DNA from: an uncultured Eubacteriales bacterium
GTDB lineage: Bacteria; Bacillota; Clostridia; Oscillospirales; Acutalibacteraceae
DNA length: 64,000 bases
NCBI GenBank assembly: GCA_934546985.1
Contig: CAKTEE010000001.1
Coordinates: 186,001 to 250,000 of the forward strand
Direction: 5' to 3'
In this document: positions 23,977 to 31,021 of the stretch, in pieces
Position numbering within the stretch: position 1 is the first letter of the stretch
Layout: each line of letters begins with the position of its first letter
Program-made: the position numbers and the translations under genes
Notes under the pieces: generated by a model
The model's input: only the letters and a program-made list of their open reading frames with translations
The model's database searches: none
What the model was told of the DNA's origin: nothing

Positions 23977-26433
23977 TTAGTTTTGATAAGGTTTAAAGTT
24001 TTTTAAACGCAATGCGTTTCCAACTACTGTAACAGAACTCAATGACATGGCAAGCGCTGCCAGCATGGGGCTGAGTAAAGGACCTCCGAATGCGTACAGA
24101 AGACCGGCGGCAACGGGAATGCCTAAAACATTGTAAGCAAAAGCCCAGAACAGGTTTTGCCGGATATTGCGGATGGTTTTGCGGCTCAGGTTAATGGCAT
24201 TTGCAACATCTATCAGGTCATCATGAATCAATACAATATCTGCAGATTCAATGGCAACGTCAGCGCCCGTCCCAATAGCGATACCTGTATCCGCCAAAGT
24301 CAGAGCAGGGGCGTCGTTAATTCCATCGCCAACCATTGCAGTTTTCTTTCCGGATTGTTGTATTTTTTTTATTTCATCTGCTTTTTCATCAGGCAGAACA
24401 TTGGATATTACGTGGTCAATCTGTACTTCGTTTGCAATAGCTTGTGCAGTAACGGCATTGTCGCCGGTCAACATTACAACTTCAATATTCATGTCGTGCA
24501 GACGGCGGATTGCCTCTTTACTGCTTTCTCTTACAACATCGGCAACAGCAATAATGCCGGCCATTTTTTCATCTAAAGCAAGGTAAACAGGCGTTTTTCC
24601 CTGTTGGCTGAGCTGATTAAATTTTTCTTTCCATGTTTCCAGAGAAATACTGTGTTCCCGCATAAGCTTCTCATTGCCAAGCAGAATTTTTTTGCCTTGA
24701 ACTTGCGCTTGAATGCCAAGACCGGGAAACGCTTCAAACGGAACGTCAATAGGATAGTCCAATGCAAGTTTTTTACATTGGTTTACAATGGCCTCACCGA
24801 GAGGATGTTCGCTTGCGCTTTCTGCAGCGGCGGCAATACGGAGCAAATCGTTTTCCTGTAAATCCGCACGGCAAAGGATATCTGTCACCTCAGGCTGGCC
24901 TTTGGTTATAGTTCCTGTTTTATCCAAAACTACGACCTGTGTGCTATGGGCGGTTTCCAAAGCCTCGCCGCTTTTTATGAGTACACCCATTTCAGCGCCG
25001 CGTCCGGTGCCAACCATAATTGCCATTGGGGTTGCAAGACCCAGTGCACAGGGGCATGCTATGACAAGAACGGCAATAAATACAGAAAGAACAAAGGCGA
25101 TGCTGTGGCCTGCAATAAACCATATAATAGCCGCAAGCAAAGCAATGCCAAGAACTGCCGGTACAAAATAACCGGCAATTACATCAGCAAGGCGCGCGAT
25201 GGGCGCCTTGCTTCCTTGTGCGTCTTCCACAAGGGTGATAATCTTGCCAAGGGTTGTTTCTGTGCCCACTTTTGTTGCACGGAAACGAATCGAGCCGTTT
25301 TTATTCATGCTTCCTGCATAAACTTTATCGTTTTCATGTTTTTCAATGGGAATGCTTTCTCCCGTCAGCATAGATTCATCAATGCTGGTGTAGCCTGATA
25401 AGACGACTCCATCTGTAGGGATAGACATACCGGGACGTACAACAAGAATATCGCCGGCTTCGACTTCTTTCAGGGAAATTTCATGAATTTCTCCGTTTTC
25501 CTCAATCAGCGCTTTTTTTGGTACAAGCTCCAGCAATTTGAAAATTGCCGCAGAAGCGCGTCCTTTACTGCGTGCTTCCATTGTTTTGCCGAGAAGGATT
25601 AGAGCAATAATAACGCCGGCGGATTCAAAATAAAGCGAATGGACAGCCATATGGTTTCCGGAAAAAACGGCAATCATGGAAGCAACGCTGTAAATAAAAG
25701 CGGCTCCGGTGCCAACCGCAACCAAGGTATCCATATTAGGGCTGAGATGTACTGCGGATTTCACACCATTGATGTAGAATTTACTGCCGCATATCATAAT
25801 AGGAATCACAAGAATCATTTGCAGCAGTGCATACAGTGCGGGATGATAATCCGGCGAAATTGCATTTGGCAGAGGCAGTCCAACCATATGGCCCATAGAA
25901 ATATAAAACAGGGGGATTGCAAATAAAACAGCAAAGATTGTTTTATTCTTTTGTTTTTTATATGCTTGCTGTTTTTGAATGCGGGCTTGCTCATAATCGT
26001 CCGTTGTTTCTGAAACGGATGCATGAAAGCCTGCCTTTTCAATTCGTTCTCTAATATCACGCAACTTTACCATACCAGGAGTATATTTGATTTTTGCCGT
26101 ATTGGTTGCTAAATTTACAGAAACTTCTTCTACGCCTTCCAGCTTTGAAACTGCCCGTTCTACTGCGGCGGCGCAGGAAGCACAGGTCATACCTTCAATC
26201 TGTAAAGTTATATTATCTGTTCCCATTAACTGTGCACCATAGCCAAGTTTTTCTACAGTGCTGATAATTGTATCCTCCTGAACCTGTGATTCATCAAAAG
26301 AAACGGTCAGACGGTTCATTGGGAGGTTTACATTTGACAGGGAAACGCCGGGCAGTCTTGCTATCCCGCGTTCAATAGCGGCAGAGCAGGCGGCACAGCT
26401 CATGCCGGTGATGCTGAAGCTTAGCTTTTTCAT
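23977..26433 (-). CDS. copA: Copper-exporting P1B-type ATPase
   Basis: 818 residues. Two N-terminal HMA domains carry GMSCAACSAA (about residue 8) and GMTCASCAAA (about 82). Eight membrane segments follow, with the ion-binding CPCALGLATP, the actuator TGES, phosphorylation site DKTGTITKG, HP motif SEHPLGEA and hinge GDGINDAPAL. CPC plus tandem CxxC domains indicates Cu(I)/Ag(I) export. GGAGGT precedes the ATG. It is controlled by a CsoR-type operator immediately upstream. Confidence 0.96.
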   Translation of the reverse strand: MKKLSFSITGMSCAACSAAIERGIARLPGVSLSNVNLPMNRLTVSFDESQVQEDTIISTVEKLGYGAQLMGTDNITLQIEGMTCASCAAAVERAVSKLEGVEEVSVNLATNTAKIKYTPGMVKLRDIRERIEKAGFHASVSETTDDYEQARIQKQQAYKKQKNKTIFAVLFAIPLFYISMGHMVGLPLPNAISPDYHPALYALLQMILVIPIMICGSKFYINGVKSAVHLSPNMDTLVAVGTGAAFIYSVASMIAVFSGNHMAVHSLYFESAGVIIALILLGKTMEARSKGRASAAIFKLLELVPKKALIEENGEIHEISLKEVEAGDILVVRPGMSIPTDGVVLSGYTSIDESMLTGESIPIEKHENDKVYAGSMNKNGSIRFRATKVGTETTLGKIITLVEDAQGSKAPIARLADVIAGYFVPAVLGIALLAAIIWFIAGHSIAFVLSVFIAVLVIACPCALGLATPMAIMVGTGRGAEMGVLIKSGEALETAHSTQVVVLDKTGTITKGQPEVTDILCRADLQENDLLRIAAAAESASEHPLGEAIVNQCKKLALDYPIDVPFEAFPGLGIQAQVQGKKILLGNEKLMREHSISLETWKEKFNQLSQQGKTPVYLALDEKMAGIIAVADVVRESSKEAIRRLHDMNIEVVMLTGDNAVTAQAIANEVQIDHVISNVLPDEKADEIKKIQQSGKKTAMVGDGINDAPALTLADTGIAIGTGADVAIESADIVLIHDDLIDVANAINLSRKTIRNIRQNLFWAFAYNVLGIPVAAGLLYAFGGPLLSPMLAALAMSLSSVTVVGNALRLKNFKPYQN

Positions 26434-26445
26434 GTCGCACCTCCT

Positions 26446-26466
26446 AAATACCCTACTGGGGTATTT
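26446..26466 (-). promoter_or_regulatory. CsoR-type copper operator in the copA leader
   Basis: AAATACCCTACTGGGGTATTT is an almost perfect palindrome matching the known CsoR pattern TACCCNACNGGGGTA. It lies downstream of the -10 element (about +3 to +23), so a bound repressor would block the start of transcription. Confidence 0.85.
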
Positions 26467-26475
26467 CTTGCTTTT

Positions 26476-26504
26476 ATTGTATTACTACTATTCCCAAAAG
26501 TCAA
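26476..26504 (-). promoter_or_regulatory. copA-copZ promoter
   Basis: On the minus strand: TTGACT (26499-26504), a 17-base spacer, TACAAT (26476-26481), close to the sigma-A consensus. Confidence 0.8.
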
Positions 26505-26586
26505 GCGGAAATAAAGATAATCAGCTTGAATTCATCATAGATTGGCCCTATACTATTAATATCATGTTTGATTTTGGAGGTTTTTG

Positions 26587-27207
26587 ATGGAAAAGATAAG
26601 CCCTGGAAAAAAAATCAAACAACTGCGTATAAATGCGGGGATGACGCAGAAGCAGTTGGCGGCATTATTGGATAAAAGTGAAAGTGCTGTAAGAATGTGG
26701 GAACTTGACAGAAACGAGCCGGATATTTCAGTATTACTGATGCTGAGTAAAATATTTGAGTGCAGTGTCGATTTTTTGATAGGAAATGAATGTTCAGCGG
26801 GCAATGGATATATGCGCTCGGGGATTCCCTATTTTACAGGCTATCATGCCGCAATCAGCGAGGATAAAGCGGAAGGCATCCTCTTTTTATCGAAAAATTC
26901 AATGTACAGTAATTCCCGATATTTGGGTTTAATAATGCCGGATTCTTCTATGGAACCTTTGTTTCATCCAAAGGAACTGGTAATTGTTCAGCGTCAGGAT
27001 GCCTGCTTTAACGGCCAGCATGCGGCAGTCATGGTGTCTGAGAAAGATGCAGTTATCAGAAGATTGCGTTTTCAGGGGGACGGCATTCTTCTCCAGCCTG
27101 AAAATGCGCAGTATCCGGCGGTTTTCTATTCAGCACAGGAAATTGAAAAGCTTCCAGTTACTATCCTTGGCATTGCTGTATGTTCAGTAAAAGAAGTTCC
27201 ATATTAA
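26587..27207 (+). CDS. XRE-type regulator with LexA-like S24 domain
   Basis: 206 residues; ATG at 26587 follows GGAGG. An N-terminal HTH_XRE domain (GKKIKQLRINAGMTQKQLAA, residues 7-26; whole domain to about 65) is fused to an S24 peptidase-like domain (about 105-206) with the nucleophile motif DSSMEP (Ser121). The catalytic Lys expected in the VKRL-type strand is replaced: the sequence reads AVIRRL (Arg158). An Ala-Gly dipeptide, the usual cleavage site, is present at 71-72. It may therefore not self-cleave. It is divergent from copA, but its own target is unknown. Confidence 0.85.
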   Translation: MEKISPGKKIKQLRINAGMTQKQLAALLDKSESAVRMWELDRNEPDISVLLMLSKIFECSVDFLIGNECSAGNGYMRSGIPYFTGYHAAISEDKAEGILFLSKNSMYSNSRYLGLIMPDSSMEPLFHPKELVIVQRQDACFNGQHAAVMVSEKDAVIRRLRFQGDGILLQPENAQYPAVFYSAQEIEKLPVTILGIAVCSVKEVPY

Positions 27208-27243
27208 AAATAAAGGAGCAGGTAAAAATTTTTACAAGGCTGT

Positions 27244-27522
27244 TTGCAGAGATTGCCATACTTTCATTTGCTGTTATATTGCTATTTGTGTCATAGCGCT
27301 TGTTATATGCTGAACTTGATTGAATACCATACTGCATATTTCAGTGCGCTTACTTATGTAGATTCTATCGAAGCTCTGCCTTTTTTACTTGTTCCTATTG
27401 CTACAGTGCTTTTGACTTTTTTCTGTTATCGGAAAAGTAAGCGGAAAAGAAATGGCAGAATATTAAAAGTTAATAACACAACATCAAAATGCAACAAGAA
27501 TACAATCGTATTTAGGGTATAA
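27244..27522 (+). CDS. Possible small membrane protein
   Basis: 92 residues from a TTG, or about 70 from the ATG at 27310. The frame has a hydrophobic helix (ALPFLLVPIATVLLTFFCY) followed by a basic tail (RKSKRKRNGR), a sensible membrane topology. The overlapping frame just upstream (27228-27295) also encodes a hydrophobic stretch that ends at a TAG, so the region may be a decayed membrane-protein gene. No clear ribosome binding site. Confidence 0.3.
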   Translation: MQRLPYFHLLLYCYLCHSACYMLNLIEYHTAYFSALTYVDSIEALPFLLVPIATVLLTFFCYRKSKRKRNGRILKVNNTTSKCNKNTIVFRV

Positions 27523-27551
27523 TAACAGCATGGAAAGAAGGCTGAAATACT

Positions 27552-27653
27552 ATGATGCTGTTATATATCGTTCTGTGTCTTTTACTGCTTGCAGGCATTC
27601 CGGTATTGTTCCTGCTTTGTGTTGAAAGGTTAGTGGAAAATAACCAAAAGTAG
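27552..27653 (+). CDS. 33-residue single-helix membrane peptide
   Basis: ATG at 27552, preceded by GAAGG about 10 bases upstream; it ends at a TAG at 27651-27653. The sequence is almost entirely one transmembrane helix (LYIVLCLLLLAGIPVLFLLC) followed by a charged tail VERLVENNQK. A hairpin follows directly. It resembles KdpF-like or other small membrane subunits in design only; no family is assigned. Confidence 0.5.
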   Translation: MMLLYIVLCLLLLAGIPVLFLLCVERLVENNQK

Positions 27654-27671
27654 GGGGTCTCCTTTTGGTTA
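27640..27671 (+). terminator. Hairpin after the 33-residue peptide gene
   Basis: ATAACCAAAAG pairs with CTTTTGGTTAT; it overlaps the end of the reading frame. There is no T-run, so termination is uncertain. Confidence 0.45.
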
Positions 27672-27674
27672 TGG

Positions 27675-27703
27675 TTGACATGCAGATTTGACTATGTTAT
27701 AGT
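27675..27703 (+). promoter_or_regulatory. Promoter of the DUF4430-ECF operon
   Basis: TTGACA (27675-27680), a 17-base spacer and TATAGT (27698-27703). The transcript would start near 27710. Confidence 0.8.
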
Positions 27704-27710
27704 AATAAAA

Positions 27711-27772
27711 ATGCGCGGAAACCGCCGAAAATCGGCTTACGGAAACAGATTTTCCGGTGAGCCGTATTTTTG
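27711..27772 (+). promoter_or_regulatory. Candidate attenuator leader of the DUF4430-ECF operon
   Basis: Three hairpins lie in 60 bases. GCGG/CCGC (27715-27725) is followed by GCCGA/TCGGC (27724-27736), which shares bases with the third. The third pairs CGGCTTAC-GGAAA (27733-27745) with TTTCC-G-GTGAGCCG (27751-27764), followed by TATTTTTG like a terminator. The overlap would allow alternative pairing, as in a small riboswitch. No known class matched; the cobalamin core was looked for and not seen. Confidence 0.5.
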
Positions 27773-27812
27773 TGTAAATTTCTGCAAGAAAAGATAAGGA
27801 AGGATATAGAAC

Positions 27813-28223
27813 ATGCAAAAAGAAAAGACAATCACAAAACAAAAATGGCTGATTGGCGGATGTACTTTATTGATAGTGCTGATTGCCGTATTTGCATTCC
27901 TCTACATGAACAACAAGCCTGAGACTGTACAGGGAGCAAAAACGATTGCTGTTGAAATTGTTAAGCCGGACAGCAGCCGCACGGTTGAAATTAACACAGA
28001 TGCAGAGTACCTTAGGGGTGCGCTGGAAGAAAAAAAGCTGATTCAAGGTGAAGAAGCGCAATATGGCCTGTTTGTAAAAACTGTTGACGGTTTGACTGTA
28101 GATGATAGCAAGCAGGAGTGGTGGTGCTTTACAAAATCGGGTCAGGCTATCAATACCGGTGTAGATACTACTCCAATAGAGGATGGGGACAAGTTTGAAA
28201 TTACCCTTAAAACAGGATATTAA
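27813..28223 (+). CDS. Membrane-anchored DUF4430 protein
   Basis: 136 residues; GGAAGGA precedes the ATG. An N-terminal membrane anchor or signal (about 13-33) is followed by a DUF4430 domain with VDDSKQEWWCFTKSGQAI and IEDGDKFEITL. DUF4430 resembles the C-terminal beta domain of transcobalamin and intrinsic factor. The gene overlaps the next one, which encodes an ECF-type membrane component. Together they suggest capture and uptake of a small cofactor, possibly a corrinoid, but the substrate is an inference. Confidence 0.75.
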   Translation: MQKEKTITKQKWLIGGCTLLIVLIAVFAFLYMNNKPETVQGAKTIAVEIVKPDSSRTVEINTDAEYLRGALEEKKLIQGEEAQYGLFVKTVDGLTVDDSKQEWWCFTKSGQAINTGVDTTPIEDGDKFEITLKTGY

Positions 28224-28719
28224 AAGCCCATTAAAAGTAAGGGAAATTGTTACCCTTGGTATTTTAAGCGGATTGATGATTGCCGTTCAAGTGGGCCTTT
28301 CTTTTTTACCTAATATTGAATTGGTATCTTTCTTGGTTATTATTTTTACATTGGTTTATCGGCGTAAAGTAACTTTTATTTTGTCTGTTTTTATTTTAGC
28401 GGAAGGCATCATTTATGGTTTTGGACTTTGGTGGCTGAATTATTTATATATCTGGGCAATTTTGGCAATAATCACTGCGTTACTGCATAAAATGGATTCT
28501 GCATTTGGCTGGGCGTTGGTTTCCGGATTATTCGGATTGTTTTTCGGTGCACTTTGTTCCATCCCATATTTCTTTATGGGAGGCTGGCAAACGGCGTTTT
28601 CTTATTGGGTCAGCGGTTTGCTTTTTGATATTACACATTGCATTGGCAATTTTGTCCTTTGTTTATTGCTTTACAGGCCCGTGTATACTTTACTTTGCAG
28701 GCTGGAGCGTACAGCCTGA
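28183..28719 (+). CDS. ECF transporter S component-like membrane protein
   Basis: 178 residues with about five or six hydrophobic segments. The start is uncertain: ATG at 28183 lies inside the DUF4430 gene (41-base overlap), and a TTG at 28195 is also possible. The sequence VREIVTLGILSGLMIAVQVGLSFLP is typical of the first helix of ECF substrate-binding subunits. Such S components need the shared EcfA/A'/T module, which is not in this window. The terminator follows at once. Confidence 0.72.
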   Translation: MGTSLKLPLKQDIKSPLKVREIVTLGILSGLMIAVQVGLSFLPNIELVSFLVIIFTLVYRRKVTFILSVFILAEGIIYGFGLWWLNYLYIWAILAIITALLHKMDSAFGWALVSGLFGLFFGALCSIPYFFMGGWQTAFSYWVSGLLFDITHCIGNFVLCLLLYRPVYTLLCRLERTA

Positions 28720-28725
28720 GCCTGA

Positions 28726-28768
28726 TATAAAAGAAGCAGACGGTTTTTAAGCCGTCTGCTTCTTTTAT
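28726..28768. terminator. Bidirectional terminator
   Basis: A perfect 17-bp repeat (28726-28742 with 28752-28768) lies between convergent genes and overlaps the end of the minus-strand glycosylase gene. Confidence 0.9.
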
Positions 28769-29262
28769 ATTAAATAATCTAATATGATACGGTAAGCGTC
28801 TTTTAGGGTATCGAAAGTATAATTGCGGCAATTTGCGGGGCTGGTAGAGGGCAGATAAATAGAAGGTTTTCCGTTTATAGGGAAACAATATTTTTTGTAA
28901 AGTGCCGTTGCTTTTGTACCTGTAGTAAAAACTGCACGTATTTGCGCGGTACGGAATATCATGCTGAAATCATTGACAACAGGGTCATGAATGCTTTGAT
29001 CATCCGCTCCTTTAATCGTGCAGGATTGCAGAACGTCCCACATAGCAATATTGTGGTTCAGTAAAAGAGTTTTCTTTGCTTCATTTGATTCCGGCCGCGA
29101 GCAAGAAAAAAGTTCAGCTAAAATCGGCCAGAGACGGTTTTGTGGATGGGAATAGTAAAAGCCATATTCCCGTGATTTTGGCGAAGGCATAGTTCCGAGC
29201 AGAAGAATTTTAGATTTTTCATTGTAAACCGGCGGGATAGTATGTGTAATCAAGGTGTTCAT
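28765..29262 (-). CDS. DNA-deoxyinosine glycosylase (uracil-DNA glycosylase superfamily, family 6)
   Basis: 165 residues. The N-terminal motif LLLGTMPSPKSREYGFYYSH matches family 6 hypoxanthine-DNA glycosylases, followed by PQNRLWPILAEL, NIAMWDVLQSC and the C-terminal LPSTSPANCR. It would excise deaminated bases (hypoxanthine, perhaps uracil) from DNA. The start overlaps the mutY stop by one base and has GGAGG 9 bases upstream, so the two base-excision genes form one repair operon. Confidence 0.88.
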   Translation of the reverse strand: MNTLITHTIPPVYNEKSKILLLGTMPSPKSREYGFYYSHPQNRLWPILAELFSCSRPESNEAKKTLLLNHNIAMWDVLQSCTIKGADDQSIHDPVVNDFSMIFRTAQIRAVFTTGTKATALYKKYCFPINGKPSIYLPSTSPANCRNYTFDTLKDAYRIILDYLI

Positions 29263-30488
29263 TAAGGATTACCTCCGCTTTTCTTCAGTAGATTATGTAA
29301 ATATGGCTGAAATGCTGAAGGCAGGGCATATATGGAAGAAAGCTCGTCAATAAGTACCCAGTGCCAGTTATGCATATGGAGTTCTTCCGGCAAATCAAAA
29401 TGAAATCCGGAAATATGCCATTCAATATGCGTAAAGATATGTTTATACGGTTCGAGCTTGCAATAGGTTAGAAAGGAACTGGCAGAAAGCCCCAAACTGG
29501 AGAGGACTTCTTCCTTGCAAAGTGTACCGTCAAGGTTAGGGAATTCCCAAAGTCCGGATAAAACCCCCTTACCATCGCGTTGATGAATTGCAATTCTATT
29601 GCCGCTGGTAAGTAGAAGCAAAGTTTTTTCTTCCAGTTTCCGCGGCTTTTTTGCAGATTTAACAGGAAAGGAAGAAACTGTCCCGTTTTCATAGGCTTCA
29701 CATAGCCCCTGCAAAGGGCAGAGCAGGCATTTGGGAGTTCCGTTCGGCAGGCATACCGTTGCGCCAAGCTCCATTAAGCTTTGGTTAAAATCTCCGGGCC
29801 TGTCCGCAGGAATAACCTCCCGAAGCCATAAGCTTAATCTTTTTTTAGTAGTTTCTTTTGTAATGTCTTCTTCCAGTGCAAGTGTGCGGGTGAGAACGCG
29901 AAGAACATTACCGTCCACTGCGGGAACTGTTTGACCGAATGCTATGGAGGCGATTGCTCCGGCAGTGTAAGGGCCAATGCCAGGAAGGGAAAGCAGTTCA
30001 TCATAATTTACAGGCATTTCCCCGTGGTAGTTTTCCATAATTTCCTGTGCGGCTTTTTGCAGATTTTTTGCACGGTTGTAATAACCCAGCCCTTCCCAGA
30101 GTTTCATCAGCCGTTCCTGCGGAATTTCTGCCAGCGCCTTGACATTTGGAAGTTCTTGAATGAAACGGTCAAAATAGGGCTTTGCTGCCTCCACACGCGT
30201 TTGCTGCAGCATGATTTCGGAAATCCATACATAATATGGCTGGGGATTTCCGCGCCAGGGCAGTATGCGTGCATTTTTGTCATACCATGCAAGCAGGGGC
30301 TCCGCAATCGGTTTTACAGGTATTGTATTCATAGGTTTTGTTCCTTTATATTTTTTCTTTTTTTGTCTGTCGCAATAGGAGCCTCTATATCTTGTGTGAT
30401 TTTGATGATACAGTCGGCACTCTGCGCAATTACCGTGTCTCTCACAGTTTTTGCGTTTACATGGGCAATTTATATTATAATCCTGCAT
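29262..30488 (-). CDS. mutY: Adenine DNA glycosylase MutY with Cys-rich N-terminal extension
   Basis: 408 residues from ATG at 30488. The MutY core starts near residue 53 (ATG at 30332, with AAAGGA 9 bases upstream). It has MLQQTRVEAAKPYF (catalytic Glu), the helix-hairpin-helix LPGIGPYTAGAIASIAF, VPAVDGNVLRV (catalytic Asp), the 4Fe-4S ligands C-x6-C-x2-C-x5-C and a NUDIX-like C-terminal domain. It removes A opposite 8-oxoG. The first 52 residues contain seven Cys (CPCKRKNC...CAECR...YC) and read through in frame; they look like a small zinc-binding protein. A ribosome binding site (AAAGGA) lies before both starts. Confidence 0.93.
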   Translation of the reverse strand: MQDYNINCPCKRKNCERHGNCAECRLYHQNHTRYRGSYCDRQKKKKYKGTKPMNTIPVKPIAEPLLAWYDKNARILPWRGNPQPYYVWISEIMLQQTRVEAAKPYFDRFIQELPNVKALAEIPQERLMKLWEGLGYYNRAKNLQKAAQEIMENYHGEMPVNYDELLSLPGIGPYTAGAIASIAFGQTVPAVDGNVLRVLTRTLALEEDITKETTKKRLSLWLREVIPADRPGDFNQSLMELGATVCLPNGTPKCLLCPLQGLCEAYENGTVSSFPVKSAKKPRKLEEKTLLLLTSGNRIAIHQRDGKGVLSGLWEFPNLDGTLCKEEVLSSLGLSASSFLTYCKLEPYKHIFTHIEWHISGFHFDLPEELHMHNWHWVLIDELSSIYALPSAFQPYLHNLLKKSGGNP

Positions 30489-30585
30489 AAGTTAATGATT
30501 CCTTTACCATTGATATCTTCAGTTTATTGTATTTTTGCTGTTTATGCAAGCCTATGTGTTGATATATCAATGGTAATTTACGGAT

Positions 30586-30618
30586 AAAAATATCCGAAAC
30601 GTCGCAGCGTTTCGGATT
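30586..30618 (-). terminator. Terminator after the HPr-like gene
   Basis: ATCCGAAACG pairs with CGTTTCGGAT and runs into a minus-strand T-rich tract (ATATTTTTATCC). Confidence 0.8.
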
Positions 30619-30641
30619 CTGTATCATATAAAATAAAAAAT

Positions 30642-30875
30642 CTATTTTTTCACAATAAAATCTTTGATTTCTTCAAAAAAGGAATCGTCATCGCTGCAAT
30701 CGGCCTGGATTGTGATAGGCTGAGATAAATCAAGGCTAAAAATACCCATAATAGATTTTGCGTCGATTACATATCGACCGGAGAGCAAGTCAATATCATA
30801 TGTATGGCTGTTAGCAATAGTGACAAATTTTTTTACATCACTAATGGTAGAAAGTCTGATTACTGCATTTTTCAT
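30642..30875 (-). CDS. HPr-like protein without the phosphorylatable His
   Basis: 77 residues; GGAGGTG precedes the ATG. The C-terminal half matches HPr well: GRYVIDAKSIMGIFSLDLSQ, with the regulatory Ser (Ser41, equivalent to Ser46). The N-terminal active-site loop GxHARPA is absent, replaced by LSTISDVKKFV. It therefore cannot be a normal PTS phosphocarrier; a Crh-like regulatory role through the Ser is an inference. Such proteins are common in Clostridia. Confidence 0.82.
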   Translation of the reverse strand: MKNAVIRLSTISDVKKFVTIANSHTYDIDLLSGRYVIDAKSIMGIFSLDLSQPITIQADCSDDDSFFEEIKDFIVKK

Positions 30876-31021
30876 AACAGAACACCTCCAAAATAGTTCA
30901 CTTCATTTATTTCTATTATACAGACTATAACAGCATTCTTCTTTCAGGTCAATATCTTTAGGTTGTATTTCAAAAAATTTTTCGGTATAATGACAATATT
31001 GCTTGTAATTTGAGGTGGAAC

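Noticed and set aside
27711..27772. Cobalamin riboswitch ahead of the DUF4430 gene
   Set aside because: The leader is far too short, and the conserved B12-box type core is absent.
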